Shown here: positions 1 to 7,771 of the stretch, in pieces
Numbering within the stretch: the first letter of the stretch is position 1
How the letters are laid out: every line of letters begins with the position of its first letter
Assembly (NCBI GenBank): GCA_945947045.1
Contig: CAMEXG010000015.1
Location: 1-19,236, forward strand
Direction of reading: 5' to 3'
DNA: 19,236 bases
Source: an uncultured Spirochaetales bacterium
GTDB taxonomy: Bacteria; Spirochaetota; Spirochaetia; Sphaerochaetales; Sphaerochaetaceae
Made by a program: the position numbers and the translations under genes
Notes under the pieces: model-generated
Seen by the model: only the letters and a program-made list of their open reading frames with translations
What the model was told of the DNA's origin: nothing
Databases searched by the model: none

Positions 1-66
1 ATAGCATTTATAACGATTCATAACAATTGAGGCATTCATTCTTCAGCCTTACATACTCCACCTTGA

Positions 67-228
67 AAGGTGGAAGCTTTACGGCTGTTTTTCTGTAAAT
101 ACAGAGAAGAAAACTCAAGACTGATGATGCCGCTATCCATTAGAATGAATCACGCCATTGCAGATGGTTTCTTAGTTGCCAATATTTTCAGACTACTGGA
201 TAAAGAGATCGAGTCGTTCACTTCATAG
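67..228 (+). pseudogene. 3' remnant of a CatA-like chloramphenicol acetyltransferase
   Basis: The frame ending at the TAG of 226-228 reads KY.EEN..LMMPLSIRMNHAIADGF, followed by a helix-like end. This matches the C-terminal third of type A chloramphenicol acetyltransferases, where the catalytic histidine is the second His of the HHxxxDG block. Here the first His is replaced by Asn, while the catalytic His and the DG are kept. The frame is closed upstream by a TGA at 64-66. A neighbouring frame (about 33-95) carries GGSFTAVFL, which resembles the strand just before the KY segment, so a frameshift near 93-98 probably separates the two. Every frame in the first 60 bases has stops. I read this as the tail of a dead gene whose start lies outside the window or is lost. 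It could also be a related acetyltransferase acting on another substrate. Confidence 0.62.
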
Positions 229-544
229 TTTCATCCCCTCTCTTAGATACAAGAAGGCTTTAATAAGACTATTTACTTTGTTTTAAACCACACTTATTAC
301 ACGCTTTATTCACCGTTTTATTCCACGCTTTATTAATTATAATAAGTTCAATTTGACTAATCGTTTCTTTTTGCTAGTCGAATCTATGGTTTTGAGATTT
401 GTTTATTTGCACTATTAATTATTTTGAGCAACAAGATTTATAAAGATTATGATACTTTCCTTTATTATGTATATCAGAACAACATCATCTGCCAGCTATC
501 AGAATATGTGGAAAAATCAAAAACTACTATGATTGATATAGGGT
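229..544. other. AT-rich gene-free stretch
   Basis: I see no convincing coding frame here. Besides the short direct repeats at 288-334 there is a loose inverted repeat, GACTA (354-358) with TAGTC (375-379). The rightward frame that opens at 424 would run through the terminator of the leftward nfnB gene and resembles nothing I know. Confidence 0.6.
288..334. repeat. short imperfect direct repeats, about 11-12 bp period
   Basis: Four consecutive degenerate units of the form CAC(g)CTTTATT can be aligned: CACTTATTA, CACGCTTTATT, CACCGTTTTATT and CCACGCTTTATT. They lie in AT-rich DNA between the acetyltransferase remnant and the nfnB terminator. One helical turn per unit could suit a protein-binding array, but the units are short and T-rich, so simple replication slippage is an equally good explanation. 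Confidence 0.45.
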
Positions 545-584
545 ATAAAAAACAGGCTGTCAAACCATTGGTCCAAACAGCCTG
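545..584 (-). terminator. intrinsic terminator of the nfnA-nfnB unit
   Basis: Read leftward, CAGGCTGT (584-577) pairs perfectly with ACAGCCTG (560-553), and the stem is followed by a run of six T (552-547). It lies about 20 bases past the nfnB stop codon, so it should end the leftward transcript. Confidence 0.88.
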
Positions 585-603
585 CAGTATTTATAGGATT
601 ATC

Positions 604-2016
604 TTAGTTCTTCTTTGACAAGAACTCGTCAATTGCCTTAGCAGCAACCTTACCTGCACCCATAGCAGAAATAACTGTAGCGGCACCTGTAACAGCGTCT
701 CCACCAGCATAAACAGCTTCGCGGCTTGTAAGACCGTCTTCGTTGACGATGATTCCACCGTGTGCGTTGACTTCAAGACCCTTTGTTGTGTTCTTGATAA
801 GTGGGTTTGGAGATGTTCCGATAGCCATGACGACAGTGTCGACATCGAGAACGAACTCGCTTCCCTCGATTGGGATAGGTCTTCTTCTGCCCTTTGCATC
901 TGGCTCACCAAGCTGCATCTTGATGCACTTAATTCCTGTTACACAGCCATTCTTAGGATCTCTTGGATTTTCAGGGTTGTTGTATCCGAGAATCTCAACA
1001 GGGTTGTTAAGGAGCTGGAAGTCAATTCCTTCTTCCATTGCATGCTCGACTTCTTCCTTTCTAGCTGGAAGTTCCTGTAATGATCTTCTGTAGACGATGT
1101 ATACGTGTTCAGCACCAAGTCTGAGAGCTGTTCTGGCAGCATCCATTGCAACGTTTCCGCCACCGACGACAGCAACCTTTCCACCCTTCATGATAGGAGT
1201 ATCTGGATCATCAAGATAAGACTTCATAAGGTTGGATCTTGTGAGGAATTCGTTTGCTGAATAAACACCCTTAAGAGCTTCACCTGGGATGTTCATGAAG
1301 TTTGGAAGACCAGCGCCGGAGCCGATAAATACAGCTTCATAACCTCTCTCGAAAAGCTCGTCGATTGTAAGAGTCTTACCAATGACAACGTTTGTGTCGA
1401 TATCGACGCCAAGAGCTTTGAGGCCTTCTACTTCCTTTGCAACGATTGACTTTGGAAGTCTGAACTCAGGAATACCATAAACAAGTACACCACCTGCTGT
1501 ATGGAGAGCTTCGAAGACGGCTACTTTATATCCCTTCTTAGCAAGGTCACCGGCACATGTAAGACCTGAAGGACCAGAACCAACAACTGCAACCTTGTGT
1601 CCGTTTGGCTCAGGAACAACAACTTCAGCCTTGCTGTTTGCATTATGATAATCAGCGACAAATCTCTCCAGTCTTCCGATTCCAACTGGTTCGAACTTTA
1701 CACCGAGAGTACACTTACTCTCACACTGAGATTCCTGAGGACATACTCTTCCACAGACAGCTGGGAGAGAAGAAGACTTTGTAATTACTTCATATGCACC
1801 CTCGAAGTCTTTCTCTTTGATATGGGAAATAAACTCAGGGATGCTGATGTTTACAGGGCAGCCCTGTACACATGGTCTTGTCTTACAGTTGAGGCATCTC
1901 TTTGCTTCGTCAACTGCAGTCTCCATGTCATAGCCAAGTGCGACTTCCTTAAAGTTATGTGCTCTTACTTCCGGTGCCTGTGTAGGCATCTCATGTTTCT
2001 TTGGATTAATAGGCAT
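604..2016 (-). CDS. nfnB: NfnB-type large subunit of electron-bifurcating ferredoxin:NADP+ transhydrogenase (GltA-like flavoprotein)
   Basis: The 470-aa protein has the fold of the glutamate synthase small subunit. An N-terminal cysteine region (Cys41, 44, 49, 53 and Cys88, 92, 98, 102) suits two [4Fe-4S] clusters. An FAD-binding VVGSGPSGL follows near 144-152, then an NADP-binding VVGGGNVAMDAA near 283-294, with a second FAD contact GGDAV near 438-442. Family members are often annotated gltA, but the gene sits 15 bases after an NfnA/SudB-type gene, and that pairing is the signature of NfnAB. NfnAB couples NADH and reduced ferredoxin to the reduction of two NADP+ in the cytoplasm. The start has a strong GGGAGGAG ribosome site 9 bases upstream. 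No large GltB subunit is seen in the window. The assignment as bifurcating enzyme rather than plain glutamate synthase or sulfide dehydrogenase rests on the gene pair. Confidence 0.86.
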   Translation of the reverse strand: MPINPKKHEMPTQAPEVRAHNFKEVALGYDMETAVDEAKRCLNCKTRPCVQGCPVNISIPEFISHIKEKDFEGAYEVITKSSSLPAVCGRVCPQESQCESKCTLGVKFEPVGIGRLERFVADYHNANSKAEVVVPEPNGHKVAVVGSGPSGLTCAGDLAKKGYKVAVFEALHTAGGVLVYGIPEFRLPKSIVAKEVEGLKALGVDIDTNVVIGKTLTIDELFERGYEAVFIGSGAGLPNFMNIPGEALKGVYSANEFLTRSNLMKSYLDDPDTPIMKGGKVAVVGGGNVAMDAARTALRLGAEHVYIVYRRSLQELPARKEEVEHAMEEGIDFQLLNNPVEILGYNNPENPRDPKNGCVTGIKCIKMQLGEPDAKGRRRPIPIEGSEFVLDVDTVVMAIGTSPNPLIKNTTKGLEVNAHGGIIVNEDGLTSREAVYAGGDAVTGAATVISAMGAGKVAAKAIDEFLSKKN

Positions 2017-2031
2017 TCTAAGTCTCCTCCC

Positions 2032-2880
2032 TTAAGCGTTCTTGAAAAGGTTACATGTCTCTTCATGAGCATGGCGCTCGAAATCGAAGTACATTCTTCC
2101 TCTGCTCATAGCTTCATCGAAGTCAACTTCATATCCGTTAAAGTCAGGACCATCGACACATGCGAACTTTGTAACTCTCTTGCCATCCTGGTTGAGAGTA
2201 AGACGGCAACCACCGCACATACCTGTTCCATCGATCATGATAGGGTTCATAGACACTGTTACAGGGATGCCGTATGGCTTAGCTGTAGCAACGACGAACT
2301 TCATCATGATAACTGGTCCGATTGTGATGATCATATCGAACTTCTCGCCACTCTCCAACATTTCCTTGAGAGGGACAGTTACATTTCCATGTCTGCCATA
2401 AGATCCGTCATCAGACATTACAACAAGGCGATTTGAAGCTTCTCTGAACTCATCTTCACAAATCAAGAGATCCTTGCTTCTGAATCCGATGATAGATGTA
2501 ACATCTGCACCGAGTCTGTGGAATTCCTGAGCGACAGGCATTGCAATTGCACATCCTACACCACCACCGATGATACAAACCTTCTTAATCCCTTCTGTAT
2601 GAGTAGGAACACCAAGTGGTCCGACGAAATCCTGAATATACTCGCCCTCATTCTTGTGGTTAAGCTTCTCGGTTGTAGCACCGACAATCTGGAAGATGAT
2701 CTTTACTGTGCCATCTTCAGTGTTGCAGCCAGCAACAGTCAATGGGATTCTCTCGCCATTTTCGTCAACACGAAGGATGATGAACTGACCTGGCTTAGCC
2801 TTAGCGGCTACGAGAGGTGCCTCGATTTCCATCTGAGTAACAGTTGGGTTCAAATTCTTTTTTCTTACAATCTTGTACAT
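2032..2880 (-). CDS. nfnA: NfnA-type small subunit (ferredoxin-NADP reductase-like, SudB family)
   Basis: This 282-aa protein has an N-terminal FAD-binding barrel (PGQFIILRV near 30-38, with RIPLTVA near 44-50), then a nucleotide-binding domain opening with CIIGGGVGCAIAMPVA near 102-117. The C-terminal cluster site has Asp217, Cys222, Cys225 and Cys241 in the pattern DGTGMCGGC and FACVDGPDF. In NfnA one aspartate and three cysteines hold a [2Fe-2S] cluster, and all four residues are present here. It is the first gene of a two-gene unit with nfnB and is preceded by its own candidate promoter at 2952-2980. The ribosome site (AGAGAG) is weaker than that of nfnB. Its expected role is NADH oxidation and electron transfer to NfnB. 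Length and motifs are normal. Confidence 0.86.
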   Translation of the reverse strand: MYKIVRKKNLNPTVTQMEIEAPLVAAKAKPGQFIILRVDENGERIPLTVAGCNTEDGTVKIIFQIVGATTEKLNHKNEGEYIQDFVGPLGVPTHTEGIKKVCIIGGGVGCAIAMPVAQEFHRLGADVTSIIGFRSKDLLICEDEFREASNRLVVMSDDGSYGRHGNVTVPLKEMLESGEKFDMIITIGPVIMMKFVVATAKPYGIPVTVSMNPIMIDGTGMCGGCRLTLNQDGKRVTKFACVDGPDFNGYEVDFDEAMSRGRMYFDFERHAHEETCNLFKNA

Positions 2881-2951
2881 AACCGACTCTCTATTCGTTT
2901 TTTATTTGAATTTGCTTTTCAGGCCCGATTTAGCTTCAAGCCATCAACACA

Positions 2952-2980
2952 ATAATATCGATAAAACTTTAATTGGTAAA
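2952..2980 (-). promoter_or_regulatory. candidate sigma-70-type promoter of nfnAB
   Basis: Leftward TTTACC (2980-2975), a 17-base spacer, then TATTAT (2957-2952). This is 4/6 and 5/6 to consensus, with a predicted start near 2945 and a 5' leader of about 65 bases. It lies just beyond the terminator of the upstream alcohol dehydrogenase, which supports separate transcription. Confidence 0.5.
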
Positions 2981-2997
2981 CACTAGAGGAGCTTACC

Positions 2998-3026
2998 ACA
3001 CAAAAAGGACACCCGAAGGTGCCCTT
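2998..3026 (-). terminator. intrinsic terminator of the alcohol dehydrogenase gene
   Basis: Leftward AAGGGCACC, a TTCG tetraloop and GGTGTCCTT form a nine-pair stem with one G-U pair, followed directly by TTTTTGT. It begins 17 bases past the stop codon at 3044-3046. Confidence 0.93.
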
Positions 3027-3043
3027 ATGGAAAAGTAATTCTA

Positions 3044-4261
3044 TTAGAAGTCAACTTCTGTATCGTAGTAGCAGCACTTGAGAAGCTTGACCATCTCTTC
3101 CTGGCTTGGCTGGCGAGGGTTGGAACCTGTGCAGGCGTCGAGGATTGCATTCTTTGCAATGTCTTCGACTCTTTCAAGGAATACGCTCTCTGGAACGAAG
3201 CCCTGCTCTGTAGGATAGCTGTCAGCGCCGTAGTTCTTGATGCAGTGTGGGATGTTAAGCTCATCATTCATCTTTCTCAAAAATGCGATGAGGAGAGCGA
3301 CCTTCTCGTCGTCATCCTTTCCGCCAAGGTGCATGTAATCTGCGATGACGCCATATCTCTTCTTTGCAACTGGATCTTTAGCGTTGAATGCGATTACCTT
3401 CGGCAGGTACATTGCATTTGCAGCACCATGGATGATATGAGCACCATAATCCTGGAAGATAGCGCCTGTCTTATGTGCCATGGAGTGAACGATACCAAGG
3501 AGAGCGTTGGAGAATGCCTGGCCTGCGAGACACTGTGCAACATGCATTCTGTCTCTAGCTTCCATGTCTCCGTTATATGAAGGAACGAGATCCTTCTGAA
3601 TCATCTCGATAGCGTGGATTGCAAGAGGATCTGTGAAATCGCAGTTAGCTGTGGATACATATGCTTCAATTGCATGTGTAATAGCGTCCATACCTGTGTG
3701 GGCGACAAGCTTCTTAGGCATTGTCTCTGCAAGATCTGGGTCTACGATAGCAACGTCCGGTGTGATCTCGAAGTCAGCAAGAGGATACTTAATTCCCTTC
3801 TTGTAATCTGTAATGACAGCAAATGCTGTGACTTCTGTAGCTGTTCCGCTTGTTGAGGAGATAGCGCAGAAGTGTGCCTTCTTTCTCAGCTGTGGCATAC
3901 CGAATACCTTGCACATCTCTTCGAATGTGATTTCTGGATATTCATACTTTACCCACATTGCCTTTGCAGCATCAATTGGAGATCCGCCGCCCATTGCAAC
4001 GATCCAATCAGGCTGGAAAGCAAGCATTTTCTCTGCTCCTGCCATAACTGTATCTACAGATGGATCTGGTTCTATTCCGTCGATGACCATGACTTCCATT
4101 CCAGCTTCCTTAAGATAAGCTTCTGCTTTATCTAAGAATCCGAATTTCTTCATTGAGCCACCACCTACACAGATGACAGCCTTCTTTCCTTTAAAAGACT
4201 TAAGTGCTTCCATTGCACCCTTTCCATGATACAAATCTCTAGGTAATGTAAAACGAGCCAT
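3044..4261 (-). CDS. iron-containing alcohol dehydrogenase
   Basis: This 405-aa group III (Fe-type) alcohol dehydrogenase resembles the C-terminal half of AdhE and clostridial butanol dehydrogenases. The NAD(P)-binding GGGSPIDAAK is at 91-100. The metal site is Asp192 and His196 (GMDAITHAIEA), His259 of HSMAH, and His278 of IIHGAANA. The loop between the last two ligands is about five residues longer than in AdhE, which I believe occurs in a known subgroup. The likely reaction is reduction of acetaldehyde or another short aldehyde to the alcohol, regenerating NAD(P)+ in fermentation; substrate and cofactor cannot be read from the sequence. The start has GGAGG eight bases upstream. The gene stands alone between its own promoter and terminator, and a 22-bp palindrome sits in its 5' leader. 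Confidence 0.92.
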   Translation of the reverse strand: MARFTLPRDLYHGKGAMEALKSFKGKKAVICVGGGSMKKFGFLDKAEAYLKEAGMEVMVIDGIEPDPSVDTVMAGAEKMLAFQPDWIVAMGGGSPIDAAKAMWVKYEYPEITFEEMCKVFGMPQLRKKAHFCAISSTSGTATEVTAFAVITDYKKGIKYPLADFEITPDVAIVDPDLAETMPKKLVAHTGMDAITHAIEAYVSTANCDFTDPLAIHAIEMIQKDLVPSYNGDMEARDRMHVAQCLAGQAFSNALLGIVHSMAHKTGAIFQDYGAHIIHGAANAMYLPKVIAFNAKDPVAKKRYGVIADYMHLGGKDDDEKVALLIAFLRKMNDELNIPHCIKNYGADSYPTEQGFVPESVFLERVEDIAKNAILDACTGSNPRQPSQEEMVKLLKCCYYDTEVDF

Positions 4262-4282
4262 ATTAGACCTCCGTAATAGTAT

Positions 4283-4304
4283 TCGAGGTAGTCAGTCACC
4301 TCGA
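4283..4304 (-). promoter_or_regulatory. palindrome at the predicted transcript start of the alcohol dehydrogenase gene
   Basis: TCGAGGT (4283-4289) and ACCTCGA (4298-4304) are perfect seven-base arms around an eight-base centre. It begins at about +1 of the predicted transcript and ends 21 bases before the start codon. There is no T-tract after it, so it is not a terminator. It could be a repressor operator or a 5' stem that protects the mRNA. Confidence 0.5.
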
Positions 4305-4311
4305 CATCTAC

Positions 4312-4341
4312 CTTATATCACAAAAAGAAATAAAAAACTAG
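4312..4341 (-). promoter_or_regulatory. candidate extended -10 promoter of the alcohol dehydrogenase gene
   Basis: Leftward TGATATAAG (4320-4312) is an extended -10 of the TG-N-TATAAT type. The -35 position holds only a weak TAGTTT. The predicted start, near 4305, places the 4283-4304 palindrome at the very 5' end of the transcript. Confidence 0.42.
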
Positions 4342-4433
4342 CTTTTTATCGATATCTTTATATCAATAATTAAATATTTTTATTAATCTTCAATCCTTCC
4401 CTAGTATTACAAAACTCTTAAGATCTGATGAAA

Positions 4434-4467
4434 ACTATAAAATTGGACCGGTTTTTACGCCGGTCCA
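4434..4467 (-). terminator. intrinsic terminator of the pheST unit
   Basis: Leftward TGGACCGG (4467-4460), an eight-base loop and CCGGTCCA (4451-4444) form a perfect eight-pair stem followed by ATTTTATAG. It starts about 20 bases past the pheT stop. Confidence 0.88.
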
Positions 4468-4487
4468 CAATAGATAATAGAATTCGA

Positions 4488-6188
4488 TTATTTAAGAAGA
4501 ATATCCATATCCAACTCTGCCATAATCGATGGCATTGTACAGCCCCAGGACTCTAGGACCTGAGGATGTGTCTCTCCAAATATGCCGGCCTTTTCACCCT
4601 TATAAACAACATATGCGGCACGGCCTGGAATAAATCTCGGATCATCCTCCACTGGGGCAAGTGTATATTCCTTTCTCAAGAAATACATCAAAGTCTGGAG
4701 GTAGGATGCAGCATCGTTGTATCCCATAGAAACGTTGGAAGCAAAGAAGCCTACGCTGTTTCCTGTATGGGTTCCGCTATTGTCATTCTCATCCTTTACA
4801 GTCACCTTTCCGCACTCGAAGATAAGGTGTGGATATACCGCGTGGCCGCTGACACTCTCACTCTCCAAGAGACAAGGAAGAATAGAAGGTCTGATCACTT
4901 CATAGTTCTCGCTCATTGGGTTTGCAATGAACACAGCCCTATCCGGTGAGATATGCATGTTGTCGATGTATTCTTTCTTCGAGCCAAGGTAGTTGTACAT
5001 CATCTCCTGGAAACCAAGACCTGTCATAATATCCTTGACCTTTCTGCTGAACTCCTCCACAGGACTTAGTCTTCCGACGGTAAAGTCTGAAGGCATGACA
5101 GGAGTAAACTCTCCCAGTCCATGGCCTATCATTACATCCTCGGCTACATCCACTTCATGTAAGAAGTCATTTCTATACTCAGGGCACTCGATATATACAT
5201 ACTCCTCGTCTGCAACAGCATAGACACCCATTTTTGCCAGTGCCTTAATACACTCATCCTTACTAAGGTCAAGGCCAAGAGTCTTTCTGATCGTCTTAAA
5301 AGATGCTCTCTGAGGCTGTTGGAAGTAGTATGGCACAGTGATTTCCCTTCCGTAAGGAGTATCCTGATTAAGGATTACCTTTACAGGAAGAATCTCGAAA
5401 CCCATATCGCTGAGATCGCATGCAAGGATATTTACGGCAAGAAGAAGGTCATTGAGAATAGGACCTGATACTTCGATGAAGAATTCACTGTCACCTACTT
5501 CTACAGCTCCGATGCGATCAGAGTTGATGACAGGAGGGAATGAGAGAGTCTCACCCTTGTCATCATAGAGATATGGGAACTTATCATAGGAAGAGACAAT
5601 GTAGCCATACTCTTTTCCCTTTGGATGCTTCTGACAGATTTCTCTAAGAGACAACTCTTCGTCCATTCCAAGTGGAACAAACTTCGTCTTATCAGGATCA
5701 ACTGCTGCATAGTGCACCGGGTAGTTGATCAAATTAGAGCGGTAAATACCCATTGCAATGGTCTTTCTCTTTCTTCCGAAGTTGAAGCAAAGTTTCTCTT
5801 GGCTCTGAATCAAGTTCACAAGCATATCATTATCAACTTCGACTCCACGGCAGGCGAAGCCGATAGAGTAGTCTCTGATGCCGATGGCTGACTCGTCGTC
5901 AATGATTACTCTTCCCTCGCTATCTTTGCTCTCTTCTTTAGTAGAGAAGAAATCATAATAAGGGATCTCGCCGGTTTCATATGTAAAGAGGGCTCTCGCC
6001 ACTCCTGCAGGTGACCAAAGGTCAGGGCGGTTAGTATCGTTTAACTCAATCTTCAAAACTTTGTTTTCTATGTCGTGGCCGTCAAGTTCAGCCTTTGCAA
6101 CAGGGAAAATATCAATCAGTTCCTCATCTGTCATCTCTTTTCCAAGAAGAGTGAAGAATAGTTTTTCAGGTGCATCAATCTTTGGCAT
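4488..6188 (-). CDS. pheT: phenylalanyl-tRNA synthetase beta subunit, archaeal/eukaryotic type
   Basis: At 566 aa this is the short beta subunit of the archaeal/eukaryotic form, not the roughly 800-aa bacterial form, and it lacks the N-terminal tRNA-binding (EMAP-like) domain. The N-terminal region carries ELNDTNRPDLWSPAGVARAL near 48-67. A B3/4 editing-type domain follows (about 100-260), then a B5 domain (about 275-345, with KTIRKTLGLDLSKDE), and a catalytic-like core with NPMSENYEVIRPSILPCLLE. It forms the heterotetramer with PheS that charges tRNA-Phe. Its ATG shares one base with the pheS stop (TAATG), so translation is coupled. Spirochaetes are known to carry this form, most simply explained by old transfer from an archaeal source, which makes this gene the best taxonomic marker in the window. 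Confidence 0.95.
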   Translation of the reverse strand: MPKIDAPEKLFFTLLGKEMTDEELIDIFPVAKAELDGHDIENKVLKIELNDTNRPDLWSPAGVARALFTYETGEIPYYDFFSTKEESKDSEGRVIIDDESAIGIRDYSIGFACRGVEVDNDMLVNLIQSQEKLCFNFGRKRKTIAMGIYRSNLINYPVHYAAVDPDKTKFVPLGMDEELSLREICQKHPKGKEYGYIVSSYDKFPYLYDDKGETLSFPPVINSDRIGAVEVGDSEFFIEVSGPILNDLLLAVNILACDLSDMGFEILPVKVILNQDTPYGREITVPYYFQQPQRASFKTIRKTLGLDLSKDECIKALAKMGVYAVADEEYVYIECPEYRNDFLHEVDVAEDVMIGHGLGEFTPVMPSDFTVGRLSPVEEFSRKVKDIMTGLGFQEMMYNYLGSKKEYIDNMHISPDRAVFIANPMSENYEVIRPSILPCLLESESVSGHAVYPHLIFECGKVTVKDENDNSGTHTGNSVGFFASNVSMGYNDAASYLQTLMYFLRKEYTLAPVEDDPRFIPGRAAYVVYKGEKAGIFGETHPQVLESWGCTMPSIMAELDMDILLK

Positions 6189-7729
6189 TAGTTTCCCCTC
6201 CTTGTTCTTACAGATTCAATATTCGGAGTGAAAAGTTCTCTCAGGTCATTGAGGCCCAAGTGCATGAGAGCCATTCTGTCGATTCCAAGACCCCATGCCA
6301 ATACAGGAACATCCACACCCAGGCTCTTTGTAACCTCAGGACGGAAAATACCGGCGCCACCAAGCTCAAACCAACCGAGGACAGGGTGCTTGATGTGTAC
6401 TTCGATACTTGGCTCTGTAAACGGGAAGTATCCCGGAACATACTTTACTTCATCCGCTCCTGCAATCTCCTCGGCAAACATCTTCAAGAGTCCAAGAAGG
6501 TTTCTAAGGTTGACATCTTCCCCGAGAACTATTCCTTCCGTCTGGTAGAAGTCTGCTCCATGAGTTGCGTCGACCTGATCATAGCGGAAGCATCTTACAA
6601 CACCGAAATACTTTCCAGGAACCTTTGCCTTTGTAAGCTGATGGGCTGAAAGAACGGTTCCCTGACTTCTTAGAACCTGACGGCGTGTAAACTCGTGGTC
6701 GAATTTATATCCCCATCCGCGGCTACCGGTATCACCACCGTTTTCATGAGTTTTAGCCACATTGCTTAGCCATGGCTCCTCTATTTCTTTGCAGTGTACA
6801 GGATCCTTTACATAGTAGACGTCATGAATGTCACGTGCAGAGTGGAACTGAGGCATGAATAGAGCGTCTCCATTCCAGAATTCATTCTCCACAAGGGGAC
6901 CGTCGAACTCTTCAAAGCCCAAGGATGTAAGTTTGTCCTTCACCCACTGAAGATAGTCACCATATGCGTTGTGTCTACCAGGAATAAGACGGGATGTAGG
7001 AGCGTTGATGCCATATGGGCGGAATGATCCATTCTTCCAAGCACCTGACATAAGCATTTCAGGAGTCAAGACACCGAACTCTTCTCCTGTGATGTTGGCA
7101 TCCATTACAGCCTTCTTGACTTCCTCTCCCTTATCTGTAAGAGCATAAGTTACATCTTCTCTTTCAATAAACTTAAATGGAGAAGATTGAGCTCCTCTCT
7201 TCTTAGCCATTTGGGAAATAGCTGACTTCTCTTCGTCCGACAGTTCAACTTCCTCCAAGAAACCCTTCTCTACGGCTTTCTTCAATAGAGCGCTCTGAAC
7301 TTTTACATCATTGGGAAGTTCGTCTTTTGCCAGGGCGGCCTTTCTCTCTTCATTAAGCTTTGTGACACCACTCTTTGATAGAAGACCGAAGGCAGAACCA
7401 ACATCGCTCTTCTCAAGCTTCAAGGCCTCGGCAATCTCAGGCATAGTAGCTGGACCGTTATCTTTGATAAATGTAAAGATGCGTTCTACAGGCATGCCAT
7501 TCTTCTCTTGGTCTCTGCCCAAATCTGTGAGTTCATAAATAACTCTCTTGGTTCTTCCTGTTTCCGCAAGGCACTCTTTTGCACTTAACCATGAGAATGC
7601 CTGGTTGCACTGTCCCACTTTATAGCCCAGTTCCTTGACAATTCTGTCGCCTGTGATCTCTTCACCTTTCGACACATGTCTAAGAAGTTTGACTTCCAAG
7701 GGATGCAGATTCTTTACATCTATATCCAT
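6188..7729 (-). CDS. pheS: phenylalanyl-tRNA synthetase alpha subunit, archaeal/eukaryotic type
   Basis: This 513-aa protein is of the long archaeal/eukaryotic kind. It starts with DNA-binding-like winged-helix repeats (about 1-210, beginning HPLEVKLLRHVSKGEEI), as in archaeal and cytosolic PheS. The class II core follows: motif 1 around 250-290, the substrate region MPQFHSARDIHD near 292-303, motif 2 KYFGVVRCFRYDQVDATHG near 373-391, and motif 3 VLAWGLGIDRMALMHLGLND near 476-495. It binds ATP and phenylalanine and works with PheT. The ribosome site AGGAGA is seven bases from the ATG. It follows the 153-aa gene by 42 bases, and no T-box or leader hairpin with a T-tract precedes it, so it seems to be expressed from the upstream E1 promoter or an internal promoter I cannot place. 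Confidence 0.96.
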   Translation of the reverse strand: MDIDVKNLHPLEVKLLRHVSKGEEITGDRIVKELGYKVGQCNQAFSWLSAKECLAETGRTKRVIYELTDLGRDQEKNGMPVERIFTFIKDNGPATMPEIAEALKLEKSDVGSAFGLLSKSGVTKLNEERKAALAKDELPNDVKVQSALLKKAVEKGFLEEVELSDEEKSAISQMAKKRGAQSSPFKFIEREDVTYALTDKGEEVKKAVMDANITGEEFGVLTPEMLMSGAWKNGSFRPYGINAPTSRLIPGRHNAYGDYLQWVKDKLTSLGFEEFDGPLVENEFWNGDALFMPQFHSARDIHDVYYVKDPVHCKEIEEPWLSNVAKTHENGGDTGSRGWGYKFDHEFTRRQVLRSQGTVLSAHQLTKAKVPGKYFGVVRCFRYDQVDATHGADFYQTEGIVLGEDVNLRNLLGLLKMFAEEIAGADEVKYVPGYFPFTEPSIEVHIKHPVLGWFELGGAGIFRPEVTKSLGVDVPVLAWGLGIDRMALMHLGLNDLRELFTPNIESVRTRRGN

Positions 7730-7771
7730 TATTAATCTCCTGTAGGGCTGATGCCCTTATGCAATGTTAAC

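Noticed and set aside
424..618. Rightward 64-codon frame with a TTG start
   Set aside because: It runs through the nfnB terminator and into the end of nfnB on the other strand, has no ribosome site, and its translation resembles no known protein.
1597..2436. Long rightward frame opposite nfnA/nfnB
   Set aside because: It is antisense to two genes with conserved cluster and nucleotide motifs. The Cys/Ser-rich translation is a by-product of the opposite frame.
7730..7771. T-box or attenuator before pheS
   Set aside because: The 42-base gap holds only a five-pair stem (around 7744-7757) with no T-tract, and has no room for T-box structure.
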